64,000 nucleotides of DNA from Apostichopus californicus (Eukaryota > Echinodermata > Holothuroidea > Aspidochirotida > Stichopodidae): NCBI GenBank assembly GCA_020650975.1, contig JAIPMN010001183.1, positions 45,325-109,324 on the forward strand, in the 5' to 3' direction. Position numbers and translations under genes: made by a program. Under the pieces are notes generated by a model, which saw only the letters and a program-made list of their open reading frames with translations, was not told where the DNA came from and searched no databases. Positions 1 through 14,100 of this stretch are shown piece after piece. Each line of letters begins with the position of its first letter. Position 1 is the stretch's first letter.

Positions 1-2078
1 TTTTAAGAATGCCTTCAAGTTTTGGCACCAACTAAGGCACTACATAAGCCACTTTGACATCAAGGTGATAGTTTAAACCCTTTCCTAAAGTTACTCTTCC
101 TAACCCCCCAACCCCCCTCCCCCATGTCTTATCTGCCCTATCGACCAACCAAACACAGTTTTACAATTAAGGAATGCTAAAATATAAGTATAAAAATGGG
201 AAAATGAGACAAAATAATCATAAAAGGAATCATTGATTACCCCTACTGCAAAATAACATCATAAGTGTCTGAGGATGTACTCTTGCCATGAAAAGTTCAC
301 AAGCCAATTACAATCAATAACTGAAATGTACTATTATCTCTTCGTGAATGAAGCATTCTATATGGGAATGCTCTCATCTCTCACTGTAAAGTAATCAACC
401 AACATGATGGACTGTGACATTTTTACCTCATAAAATCAAACAGTATCAGATAGAAAACACACAAAGTGGGAAATAATCGAAAAACATGCTTTTTTCCCCT
501 ATAACTACCAATGAAAAGAGACTTAATTAAAACAATGAAAATGTTTCAATTTTCATTACAAAGTAAGTGAAGTTCCTAAAACTTTTTAAGTCCTGAACTT
601 GAACCATATGATAAAGCACACGTTATGTCCATTGCATAATAAAACATGCATATTACCAATAACATTTATAATCAATTCTAAAAAAAAATGTAAAAATAGG
701 TGATATGCTACAAAGGTAAAATTAAAACAAAAGTATCATTCTAAAACTTGTCACTGCCACAAATTATTTACAAAATTCTGTTACAATCAATGCAATATTA
801 ATTTCTCAATTTTCACAATTATACAAACAAGCAAGATTTTGATCATACATTTAAGGTAAATTTAACAGATTTCACAACATTTACAAACAAACCAATTAAT
901 TGTCTACATCCTCCTGCAAATTTAGCCAAACTCCTCTTATAAGTAGCAGATTAGTCAAAGCTACTGCACAATTTTTATTATATAACATTAGGCTAAATTT
1001 AACCATTATTTTACTGTGGTAGGCTATCTCACTTTCTTCTTAAAGGAGTGAACAGTTGCCTTCAGTATGGAAAAAATGTATTTCGTGATGAAATGATGCA
1101 TGGATTACTATAACAGACAATTTAAATTGCGAAATACTTGAAAAGAATTTCTAGATATTTTGGGAAAAACCAGATAAAAGTTTTCAGTAGTCAATTAGTT
1201 ACATTTCTGGTTACATTACCAGTTGACGAAATGTGACAGAGTAAATGATTAAAACCCTGTGGATTTCCTGAATTGCATATATTCTTACAAACAGTGGAAT
1301 CTAGTCCAATTTGTAATATTTACTTCACATTGTTTGGTGGAGGTAGTATAGTATATACTGACATCTATTGTAAAATGTTGTAACTTTGTAAATGCTTCAA
1401 TCCAAGGTCAAAGCAATGGCCTGTTAATGGAATACACCAATCACAGTACTTTTTGTCACTTTCAAGAAGGCCTATGAAAGTAGAAATGAACCCGACCATA
1501 TGTCAAGGCAACTGTTAAGGATGATCGTCAGTTCTTTAGATTTTTTCAAGAATGCTAAGGAATAGATAAATAACACAGCATGGGTATTAATTCCAGGCAA
1601 ATGCCCTGATTCTACATGTGTGCTTGTTTGCAAGATCCCATGCAATAAGGATATTTAGGGTACCCAATTAAGTTATGAAAATTATTGTGGCTAGTTTAAT
1701 AATGAAGTTTTGTAATACCTGTTCTTGAAAATAAAAAGAATTATTGGAAAATAAGAAAACTCTTTGAAGAGTTAAACAATTTAGCTTGATGGTATTTCCA
1801 ATATTCATTCCTACCAGAACAGTTCACTTTAATGTTATAGTAGTCTTGTTTCTTCTTCATTCTGTTTGGGGTTCCTATTCCTAATGAATTTGGAATGAAG
1901 ATTAATCTGCTATCTCTTCAATCTTTATTCTTCTCCCAGGTACAAGAAAACGTGGGACTGATATGATTTTTGTTTACGTTTTCATGATCATCTGTTATTT
2001 TAATTAATTGGAATGTATTGATAATGAAATATAGTTTGGCTGTTGTCACTGCTTCCTTGATTCCTCCGTTGGGAGGGG
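1..2078 (-). other. CROCC: CROCC 3' UTR and downstream flank
   Basis: AT-rich sequence without a convincing coding frame. On the minus strand an AATAAA lies at 1929-1924, about 150 nt after the stop, and further candidates occur lower down. The transcript end cannot be fixed from sequence alone. Confidence 0.5.
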
Positions 2079-2143
2079 TCACTTCCGTAAACTGGATCGT
2101 AGTGAAGAATTTGGCCTTCGGTTGCTACGGTTGGAAGAGGAAT
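2079..2143 (-). CDS. CROCC: CROCC exon 37, last coding exon (residues 2161-2181)
   Basis: 65 nt after a TACAG acceptor. HSSSNRSNRRPNSSLRSSLR-K then TGA at 2081-2079. The Ser/Arg/Asn bias and matching phase support it; homology is weak. Confidence 0.78.
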
Positions 2144-5100
2144 CTGTATGAAAATATGAAAGAAAATGTTCATTGTAAATGGAACTAGGGTTATGGGTAA
2201 ATGGTACTGAACTTATGACGGAACGTTAACACTGCTGAACAATATTGTGTAGCAAGGATATTCGATCATTCTAAACAGTGTATGGATGTATAAAGTAATG
2301 AAAGCCACCAAGGCATAGCATAACATCAAAATGGACTGTTTTTATATCATACCACTTGTTTCTTGCTTGACCTTAATAAATCTTTAACACGAAAATTAGA
2401 TATTCTGCACTGGATTTCATCTATATAGTATCACAAACACCACCTCCCCAAACATGAAGACCTTTAAAATATAAGGAAAAATCAAATAAGGGTAAACAAA
2501 GCAAAAGAAATTGGATAATGTAAAAAAAAATTTTTTTTAAGTAAGCAAGTTTGATGCAGAGCGGGATACACTTACGAGCAGTGGGAGTTGATGTTTTTGA
2601 AGGAGTTCCTATCCTCACTGGAGATGAGCTCCGATGTCGGCTGGAATTAAGTCTTCTCGGGGAAAGGCTTGTAGGAGGAGAGTGAGCTCGCATAGAGGAA
2701 TTGAATGAGTCGTCTAACTTTTTGGTTTCATGTTCGAGTAACAGAGGATCAAGAGTAGGGTCCCTGGAGACATTATGTAGAGAATCACCTGAGAGGAAAA
2801 GAAGATAGAGGAGTAGAGGGTCAAATCAAAGAAAAATAGTTTGCCTATAAATAATTAAACAAGCATTCAAGGTTTCTTTGTTATGTCTAATGACAATGGT
2901 TATATTACTGCCATAATCTATACATATTTATTGATATTTATGTTTTTACTAAGTTTTCTTGAAAAAGTCCTTGTTGTGAGAAATATTGAAGAATTAGAAA
3001 CTTTTTGGCATTGCATATATTAGCAATGTGGCATGCAGTACTGTTATATCAATCAGTGATATTTCTAAAAACTAATTTTACCAGATTTCCATTATAGCAT
3101 TACAAAAGATTTTCTTGTTTCGTTCACTGTCAATGTTGTTTATTGCCTTTGAGTGTGGTTATTTAAGTTAAATGAAACACTACAGCTAATTAAAGAAGCT
3201 TAAAATAAAATCTTTCTTGATTCTGTCAATGTTGTGTAAAGTAAGCTGTGTTGGGTTCTCGAAGTGTGAATGAAACCCCAAATCTCATATTAAAAAGTTG
3301 AGAATGTAATCTTTCTTGATTCTGTCAATGTTGTGTAAGCCTTAGAGGGTGCTTCTTTAAGTTAAATGAAACACTAAAACTCATTAAAAAGCTTAGAATA
3401 TAATCTTGCTTGGTTCTGTCAATGTTGTGTAAGCCTTTGAGTGTGGTTCTTCAAGATAAATGAAACACTAAAGCTCATTTAAAAGCTTAGAATGTAATCT
3501 TGCTTGATTCTGTCAATGTCGTGTAAAGTAAGCCTTGTGTGGTTCTTGAAGTGTGAATGAAACACTAAAGCTAATTAAACAAGCTTAGAATATAAGCTTG
3601 CTTGATTCTGTCAATTTTGTGTAACCCTTTGAGTGTGGTTCTTTAAGTTAAATGAAACACTAAAGCTAATTAAAAAGCTTAGAATGTAATCTTGCTTGAT
3701 TCAGTGTTGTGTCATTAAGCTTTGTGTGATTCTTGAAGTTGAATGAATCACTGGATGCTTCTTTAAAGTACTTTGACAGTTTTTCTTTCATTAATGTTCT
3801 ACATAAGAGCAGATCTCTTGAACAAATAAGAGATACGGATACTTGCTAAGAAGCAATAATGAATAAGAAATACCTCATTCACCGTAAAGAAAGAAGATAT
3901 CATCAAAATAAATTGAGAAAGGGGAAAATGGCAATAAATAGGAAAGGAATGCAAGTCATGACAAAGCTGAAGAAATGTTACAAAAGATTTACGGGAAAAC
4001 ATGGAAATTTGCGATTCTTTGAATAACACAAGTTAAATAAGAACAATGAATATCATAAAGACCTTTTCTCACAGAAAAAGGGGGGGGGGGCAGGTGCCCT
4101 TCTCAGGCCAAGTTTTTAAAATGAAAGATATCTCACAGTCGACACTAGTTTTTGTTCTATCACTTCATCACTGCTAATTAAGGTCTAAGGGTAAAGCGTG
4201 TTATTTTCTCAAATGAGAAAAGCAAAGAGGTTAAACAAATGATGGAAGAACTTCTATTTAGAAATTTTTACATGATAAGAAAATTGGGACTTGTTTCAAG
4301 ATGACTTACTTAACATTTGTCTTAAATCTTGAATTTCATCTGTAGTCTTAGAGCTGAGGTTGATGTAGGACTGTCTCTTCTTCATCTCCTTCTCCAATTG
4401 GTCACGTAAGATGTTGCTCTGGTGAAAACAAAAAAACACCGGGAGAAGAAATAATTTTAAAAGAGACCAAACATTTTGTTTCATAGTTCCATAGTGTGAA
4501 GTTATACTTCCATGTATGTATGAACACAAGCAGGTATAATATCCCCATTTGATTAATGCATAAGTAGTTTATCCAGAAGGTAAGGAGTTCCCGATGTAAG
4601 TTTGCACACTTAGTCCTGTTTAATGAGGAAACTTAACTGGGAAGGTTCCTATGTTAATCTTTATCAGTGAAAGGGTAGCTATATTTTCACATCCACGTCA
4701 CATGAACAAGGATGTAACTGGGAGGTTTTGCCCCAAAAAATATCAAGATACTTGGTTAAACTGTGTATGCAAGAGTTTCTTGACAGTCTAACTGTAGATA
4801 TTTCACATGTGCAGTTGGAATGATAGATTAGCTCATTGCATCATATATGAGTGAGCTTACAAGTGATAGTAATTTTCACATCTACTCCAGTGTTTGACTG
4901 TGTTTATTTCTTCTTGATCAGTGGCTTTCTACTACTTTGTGTCCGTTCCACTCATGCAATGTTTTCCCCTGCAGTCCTTCCATCAACTGTTTATTTTGCT
5001 CTCACAGTCCATCGTTCATTCTAATTCTACTCTGTTCATTCTTTAATCTTCCATTTATCTGCATCTGTCCCATTTGTCTATTTAACCTGCTTTCACTGTT

Positions 5101-8100
5101 CTTGTTTAATTCTGCCTCTAAAAGACCCTGCTCGGATCCAAATGTCAGGCCCTCTAACTTTGATACATCTACCAACAGCGCAATAGATTAGCAGCTGGTT
5201 TACAATATCGTTCAATCTTTAGAATGTTCTACGCTGAAAAGGGAATTAACATTCCCATAGACTAGGTACCATTCTTTTGCATTCATACTTCCTCAAAAAA
5301 GGTTGTAAAGTTATTCTTACTCTTACCTGCTCTTTAAGTCCTTTCACCGTCTGTCGGTGGGCCCTTTCTCTGGCTTCCAGGGTCTTCTCAGACTGAGCCT
5401 GAGCAGTTCGCAATCTCTCCATCTCGACATCTGTCTCCTGTCTGTGTCTAGTTGTCAGCTCTATAAGTCTGCAAAATATTTATTAAAAAAACATAAATTT
5501 AACATAGACCTATTCTCAGCTAGAGTTGCAACTTAAAGCAGCCTTGTGTGTTTTGTTTGGCAATTCTGCCAAATGTACCAAGAAATTAGTCAAAATAAGA
5601 TCACCCTTGATCAAACCTTGATCAACCTAATAAAGGTTAATAGGTGATTACCATTTTTGACACCCATTTGACTATCAACATGCCATCACTTTTTCATAAG
5701 TATTTGTCATGTGTAAATAGCAAAGTGGAATATTTAAAAAATGTCAACATTTTTAATTTACTATTTGATATTATAAAGACAATTATCAAGTCAAGATAAT
5801 GTACTATATTGTATGGGATTTCCAGTTTTAAATACAATTGATGAGCATTGGTAAAGGTGATTCAAGAAACCAAAATGAGAAAGTATTCGTCCACTGCACC
5901 GATGAAAGCATTGCTGTCCAAACACAGAAACAAAAGACATTCTTATCAATTATTACTCAAGTAGAATATGTTTACACAAACAGATACCAAACTCAATGTT
6001 ATTATAAGACGTTTTAGAAGGACTCTATCCGCCCCCCTCTCTTACCTCTGTGCGTGCTGCTGTTCTGTTTCAGCTAGTGCAGACTGGAGGGTCTGTACCT
6101 GTTGTTGGAGCTCAGCAGTTTCCTGTTCCAGGGAAGATACAGATTGGTCTAAGAGTCCTTTGTCAGTTGCAGTCCTTATTGCTATTTCTTCTGTCTTGAT
6201 TTTCTCCCTTTCGACCTGTCAAAATGATCGAGATGGTGAATTAGCTGTAACATTTACATAGAGGGATGGGAGCAACTCTTGTTTACTGATTAACTGTAAC
6301 CATATGTCTGAAAATGCTGATGAGAGACAGCACTAGTTTAAAATAGTAAGCGCTCAAGCAGGAACATACCATTGCCTGCTGCATATATTCCTCCAACGTT
6401 TGCATAGAATGCAGACAAAATATAAAAGAAATACACATAAGATGTATATTAAATACACATAAAAATAAATAAAATACACATAAGATATATATAAATACAC
6501 ATAGAATATAAATTTGATATACAAAAAAATAACATAAGATATATATATATAAAATACACAAAGAATACATAAGAATATGATTTATTCCTTCATACAGCAA
6601 AAAACCTTCATCATAAGATTTCAATCACATTGGTCTCTATTAAGTGGGATTAAATTAAGGACAGAGCAAATGCAATCTAAGGTAGAATCTTACAAATGAA
6701 CACCTTTTGAAAGTTCTCACACTGTAGTTTAATATTTTCACATCATTGAAGTCTAAGCCACAGGTTTATCATCAATGTTTTGTTGGAATACTATAAGCTT
6801 ACCTTGTCTAACGTCTTCTTGAGAGCGGTCTTGTCCTTCTCAAGCCTTCCAGAGCTCCTCTCTAGTTCCCGTTTGTCCGCCTCTAAGTTGGCATAGGCCC
6901 TCTGTAGGGTCCCGATGTGTTCCTGGAGGGTACGTTTCTCAGACTGGATACGGTGGACCTGCTCCAGGGCCTTGTCCTCTGCTGATTGTCTTTGTTTCAA
7001 AAGCTGTTAATTGAAGAAAATATAGAATTCAACCTAAAGAATCACTGGCAAACTTTGACAGGTAAAAAATGAAAACAGAAAAACTTTGAAAAATGTCCAA
7101 TTAACATGTGAAAGCAAAATGATCCAAGGGGCCTAAAATGTGTCAGCTCTCAAACCACATTGCTTCTGATATGTTCATGCAGAGTGAAGGGAAGTAGTCT
7201 GGTTATGAATACAAGATCAGCAGAGAGAGACAGTGGATATAACATCCTAGGTTGACCAATCACTGTTACACCCCTAAGGGAGGAATATGTAAGGTCACCT
7301 TTCTATACAGCTTTTAATACTCTTCTTGATCCTAAACTTTTTGTCAACAGAGAGGAAACCATACCTCATGTGAGGTCCTGAGTTGCTGGTCTAGTTCGCT
7401 ACCCCTCAGCTCGGTTTCCGACGCCTCGTTCTGAATCTGCTGAACTTTCTCCATTAGTTGATGGTTCTGTCTCTTGGCATCGGATGCTGATTGCCTGATA
7501 AAGAAGTGAGTAAGATGTTTCTACAAATGTGTTTATTATAACTTGACTATTGACTGGCTCTTTTTCAATCTGTTGTCTAAAGAAAATATTTGCTAGATGC
7601 ATTATTAAGATCATCTGTGACAGTCTTGATGAGATGTGGAGTCAGGGGAAGCTACTGCCCAGGGTCCATCAGGGGGCATAGGAAAATGTGTGCAGGGTCC
7701 CAGTAAATTTGGGATGCAAAGTCGTGTATTATCATGACACACTTTACGGAAGCATGTAGAGAGGGGGTTGGGGAGGGCAAGGGGTGGGAATGGGGGGCAA
7801 GGATGCAATTGTCTTCCAGACCTTAGCTGGTTCTAGTTACCCTTTATCTGTTACCAATGACAATGTTTTGTATTTAACAATGTAACAGTAGATTAAATGA
7901 AGAGCACACAGAGACTAGAGGGGTTGAGTTGCGAGTGTGGGGTGGGGGGCTGTGGGTCATAGCCATAATTCTTACCTGGCTGCATCTAGCCTCTCCTGGA
8001 GTACCCTTCTGTCCTGTTCGCTGCTGGCTAGACTCTGCTGCGTCTGCCTGAGCCTCTCTTCCATCTGGTTAGACTCCATGGTGCTGTCATTCAGCGTCAG

Positions 8101-11100
8101 GGACAGATTCTGCAATTTGTCCTTGAGTTGGCTTTCGTCGTTTTCGCTCTTTGCGAGGGCGCCAGACAGTCTGTCGATGGTCAGCTGCAGGGAGGTGTTC
8201 TTACTCTCCAGGTCGTGAATCTGCCGCATCAAGCCCTCGATACGTTCTTGTGAAACCTTCATTGCAAAGTGAAATGAGAAAGGTTATTATAATTATCGTT
8301 TCTCCATATTTGGTCATCAGTTTAGAACTTTCGGTAAACCCAACAAGTATTGACTCACAATCAGACCGCGATTGGTCAAATTACGGTCATCTCTCTTGTA
8401 ATCAAAAACACTTATAAGTGGGGAATTAGTGGGGAATTACTTAGTACATAATCATTCTTAAAATTTTGTCACCATTCCATATTTTCTTATTACTATTTAT
8501 CAAAAGCAAAATGGCACAATGAAAATTTGCAAACAAATCTGGAGGTCCATCTAATGAAATTAGCATTATGTTATTTTAGTAACAGACAGCATAAATTTGT
8601 TATCAAAAAACTTTTCCAAAACCATTTTTTTCTTTAATTTGTCAGTTTTGTATCACATTGACATTTACTCTTTCTTTTTCAGCATGCTTAATTTGCCACA
8701 AGTTTACACAATCTCCCCTACCTCTCCCAGGATTTCCATGACCACCTGGGAAACATGATGTTAAAGAATGTGTCCACAAACTGCCATGAGCTCACACCAG
8801 TCATAAAACCCTTTTCATGCATCTCCATCCTCTCCAGGCTGCCTCCTCCTGTCATTCCTATCACACTCACCTGACACTCTGTAATCTTGTCATTCATATT
8901 CAGCTGTAGCCTCTGATAATCTCCCTCTACCGCCCGTTTCTTCAGTTCCAGTTGAGTTCCCCGGTTGTCCCCGACCTCCACCATCTCCTTTAGCTGCTTC
9001 TTCTCCGCCTCTAACTTCTGCTCCCTCTGCTGCATCTTGGCAACCTTATCCTGCAGCCCCCTCTTGTCACTCTCGGAGCCTTGCACGGACCGTTCCATCG
9101 TGTGGATCTTCTCCAGCAGTCCCTTGCGCTCTCGTTCGTTCCGGCGCAGGGTCTCCTCCTGAAGCATGAGGGCGGTCTGGGCGCTGCTGAGGCGGCCGTC
9201 CGCTCCTCTCTTCCCTTCCTCGGCCTCCCCTAATGACCTCTGGACTTGCTGAAGTCTGTCTTCTATCTGGGCACGGCTCACTTCCATTTCAGCCATCTCT
9301 TGCTGCGAATGCGATAGTCTAGCTTGAGCTTCGTCCTAACAGAGAGAGGAGAACAAAAAGAAGCAGTTATTGAGATTATTCAGAACTCTCTCGTTACCTT
9401 TTAGTGGTATGTACTTGCTCTATCTTTGTGAAGCAATCAAGGCCTATGCTTCTCTGGAATTGTTTTTAGCTCTATGTCAATGTATCGTCTGAGGCAAACG
9501 TCATCATCTGTATTTATTTCCGAGCCACAAACTTCTTTGTTAAAATTAAATCTTGCAAGATCTGCTAACTTACTCTTTCCTTCTCTATTCCTTTTAGCCT
9601 TTGCGCAAAATCTCGAAGAGCAATACGGATGGTTTCTGGATCAATCTCCAAGACAGTCTGGTCCATCTTGGATGGTGATGTACTCCTGTCTGGACTGAGA
9701 GGGCGCTCTGCAAGATCTGGCGAACCGGTGCGAGGGATGGGACTGCCACGCCCATCAGTGGTGGTAGCATAGGTGTTATCAAATCCTGGGGTGAGCAAAC
9801 AAAACAAAATATTTCAATTTCTCAAAGCAGTCGCAAAAATTGAACAAAATACTTTCATGTCAATAATTAATAATAATAAGTAAAATTTATATAGCGCATA
9901 ATCAGCAAAGCTGCTCAAAGCGCTTTACAAATGTAAAACCTAAAAACAAATAGTAACAAAAACCATAATTAATGAAATAATTAATAAAAATAAGAAATAA
10001 TTAATGCAAAGTTCATATTATTAATACTTTCATGAAGGAAAGCTGTATGTACCCACAATAACCTTGAGAATCTTGTGACTAAAACAGAGAATTACAACAA
10101 TATGGAAAAATCAATATTCCTCCCAAAAATGTAATCACATGACTCGTTGAAAGTTTAAAAATTTAATCCCATTTTCTAAATTGATATCATTAGAAATGAT
10201 TCATAATCAAGTCAAATTTGAATGTAAAAATTTCCCTAAAGAGAAATTTTGCATTTTACCGACCATAACAAGTATTATTCATGATAAGAACCTGAAACTA
10301 TCATGCGTTATCATTTGAAATTGTGTTAACTTCTATGGAATATCATCTTCCGGTTAAATATCAGCATTAGTTAATAACTTCACCCCTAACCAAACGTCTG
10401 TTTCTTACCCTTGTGGGGAGATCTAGCTCTTCTCCTCGTTGGGCTTCGTGACCGTTTACCGAAAGGCGAGCTGTCTGAGGACAGGTCTGCGGCTCCGATT
10501 CCCAGCGTCCTTCTCAGAGATGAGTTAATACTGTTAAGTTTAAACTCTACCTCTTGCTTTGCTCCTGTAACGATACGAAGCAGCAAAGAAGAGACGTTAA
10601 GTTCATGATAACAACACATCCACAAGACACCTTTACAAAAACTCAGACACATACCATCCCACGAGATGGAAGTTTTATGTAGGTCAGGTTTCTCTCAAAA
10701 GGTAAGACTTTAGTACATATGATAATTACTTTACTGCATTAGGGCAGGTATGACGTTCACTAAATTCGAAAAACTTACAGTTGATCCCTTTCGGTTAAGA
10801 CATTTTAACACCGGCAAAGCAGCCTTCAACAACTTAACAGCAGAAGTAGCTAGACAAATGCTAATCTGCATATAAACGTCTAGGCACACTTTGTTATTGC
10901 AAGAGTGATTATGCTTATTATCTTCTTTTGGTATATTTCTGGATGAGAGGTACTCACAAGACTCTATAAGAACTGAGTTTGAAAGTAAATGTTGTACTGT
11001 TTGTTCAAAGAAAACTACAAATAACTTTGGTCACAGCAGTTTGAACTAATTGGGGTTATGCATGAACTGCCAACAAGTGAAAAGCAGTAAGCAACAGTTT

Positions 11101-14100
11101 CCTTTCTCCTGCACAAAACTTTCCCCTCATCTCACTCTAAAGTTTACCTTCAATCTGAGCTAGCTGGGCCTCGAGGCCATTCACACGCCCCTCGGCAGCG
11201 CTCAGCTTCAGTTTCAGTTCGGCTAGCTCTGCCTTGGTGTTCTCCAGGGCATTGTCTGTGTTCCTCAATCGATCCATGATCTTCCTCTCCATGTTTTTAC
11301 CCTCGTCGAGTGACATGGTGAAGTCCTTCTCCTTAATCCTAAACTCTTCCTCCATCTCAGAATTGTCTCGCTTTAGGTTTCTGCCTTCCTTGCGAGCATC
11401 TTCTCGTTCTGCCTCTGTCTCTAGGACCTTAAGATTTTTAGAACAAAATAAAGAAATCCATAAAATAGCCATGATGGTAACCTCAACAAGACAAGTTGAA
11501 AGTTGCTCATAAGATATATTTGACTAAGTTACAAAAAGAGAGAAATGTTTGCAGTCATGTGATATGTATGCTGGTCATTTGGTTTTCAAGATTTATACAC
11601 CTTACTGAATGTTGAAGGTGAGGAAAGCTTTCTGAAAGCGAAACCGCTGATTACATCATCGACGACGTATGTTACATTACTTAACAAATAATTATCAGCT
11701 TTAACTTTCAAAGTACAGTCTGCCAATAGCTGATTGGTTGATTGGTATAATGTATTGACACTAGACTTGACTTCTTGCGTCACTCAAAGTCATCCAAAAT
11801 TCCTTGTCTGTTGCGATGAAACTTTTTGACGTTTACGGAGCGTTCTTAGAATAAGATATTGAGAAACTCAAGAATACCGATTACCAAAGATTGTGATGCA
11901 TTTATGCATTCATGTAGTAATTTGCATAATTAGTTTGCATATCATTCTCATGTGCTTTGATTCATTATTCTAGGTCTATTACTTGACGAAACCCAGAACA
12001 GTGATAAGTAAAATGTTTGGTTGATCAGGAAACATCAAAACTAACTTTTTGCTTCAGAGCCTGATTTTCCCTTCTAATCTCCTCTTCCTTCTCTGCCTCT
12101 CGAGCAAGTTTCTCTTGAAGCTCCATAACTTCCTGCATCTTCTTGGCTTGGTCTCCTTCCAGTACCTTCAGCTGTAAGCCGGCATTAACCAAGAGATCGC
12201 AGAAATGTTTCACACAAATTGTTTGACATGACATATATACACACAATCAAGTATACAGTACAATTGATATTTAAATTAAACTATAAATAATAATTGTAAA
12301 AAGGAACAGTTTTGGAAAATGATATCAAGGAAATAAGATCAACTCCTAATCATGAAAAGCAGGATGTTGAAAAAGAACATCCATTCTTATACAAGAAGTT
12401 TTAGAAATAGTGTCATGGAATCTTTCCAATGATACACAACATTATCACCAGGTGAGAGTCTGATGTTATGTAAGGGTTACCATGGAAACAATAACAACAT
12501 AGGTGAAACACTAATCTCTTGACAAGAGACAAAAGTAGCAGGAAAAAAGTGAAAAAAAAAAGTCCTGCAGTTTTCTTTTGAATGTCAAAGCCATGATTTT
12601 ATAAATGTTACACCTGCAGGAAACATGTACATGTAGTATTCATCCTCCAATTTATCAGGGGGTGGGAGGGGGAGGGGGGAGAAAGAGTACACCTATCCAT
12701 CGTTTCAAGCAGACCCTTTAAATTTATGAATACCACTATGTGTTCAGAGTCTCGTAAACAGTATCTCTGCTGTCAAGTTTGAATAGATCGGGACAAACCT
12801 GTCTTCTCAGCTCTTGGAGATCTCTCCTCGCCTCCAACCTTGATTTCTCAACCTCTCGTAAGCTACTCCTCAGTTCCCCAGCTTCCTTCTGAATCCCTGC
12901 CTTAGCATCTTCCAACGCTAGAGAAAGGAAAGTTAAAAGAGATGAGTGCCTCCAAAGGATGAAGAGGGAAAATTAATCTGTATTATGTCGGTGGTACATC
13001 TCTCGTGCGCTACGTGGTTACTCCGAGCGGGGGGAAAATATAACTTTTGTCAATATTTCTGCGCTTCAGCTTCTTGTGTCAGTCATGATCCGTAAAAACT
13101 TTATGAATTTTTTTTCTTAACTTATTACATTTTTAAGCTTGTCTATGATCAAAAGTCTGTTCAAAGCAGTTTTCATTATGCTGAAGCCAAAAGCCTACAA
13201 AATTTACGTATTTCAATTTTCTCTTAAGCTTTTGGCTGGAAACTTTGAGGAGTTGCATCAAAGAGTTTCATCATTAAGTGGGAGAGTAGGTCAGGAGGGG
13301 TGGAAGTTGAGAACCTTATCCACCCTAAATGCTGCCCTATGATCATGTGAACTGAGCAGAATGGTAAACACTTTGAATCAACTAAGCACAATTAACTGTC
13401 CTTGGTCACTTAGTATCTCCATGGCAACTAAACCTTCACAATTTAGGTCTATTGAAACACGGCTTAAGAGATATGTAGAAAGGTTATTTAACATATATAC
13501 AAGGGTTGCCACAAGGGATAGGGAAGACGCTTCAGAGGATATACACAGATGCTTCAAGGGATATACAGGGATGATTCAAAGGGTATAAAGCTATCTCTCA
13601 CAGGATAACAAAATTGATTCAAGGAATATATGATGCCTCAAAATTATACAGGGATGTTTTGCAAGATATACAAGGATGTTTCAAGGGGTATACAAGAACA
13701 ACTCAGGGGATATACAGGAACAACTCAGGGGATATACACGAACAACTCAGGGGATATACAGGAACAACTCAGGGGATATACACGAACAACTCAGGGGATA
13801 TACACGAACAACTCAGGGGATATACACGAACAACTCAGGGGATATAAAGGGATACTTTATCTGATGTTCCTTCCCTCCATCACACCTACCAGCTATCTTC
13901 TTGCTCTGATCGTCCACATTCCTCTTCAGCTGGATACGCTCGGCTTCGTTCTTTTTGATCTTGTGTCTCAGCTCCTCGTTGGCCTGACCAATGGCGTCCT
14001 TCTCCCTGGCCACGTCATTGAGATTACGTTTGGTGTCCAGGTTCTCCTTTCGTAGCTTCTCTTTGGCTTCGTCGCCTGTATTTCATTACAAGGAACAAAG

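Noticed and set aside
6366-6407. Mini-exon reading MQTLEEYMQQAM followed by a GTATGT donor
   Set aside because: No AG acceptor before it, and exons 32 and 33 join directly to give the conserved TLDKVEREK motif.
8718-8870. Extension of exon 29 beyond its GTGAGT donor
   Set aside because: The frame stays open by chance, but joining at the donor restores the ITECQ-VSQERI coiled coil in phase with exon 30.
13690-13850. CRISPR-like regular array
   Set aside because: Units abut without unique spacers, and the context is an animal intron.
13614-14055. Overlapping plus-strand frames of up to 141 codons with repeated QLRGYTRTTQGIY
   Set aside because: Created by the 22-bp minisatellite, which reads open in all three frames, and then by antisense of exon 23.
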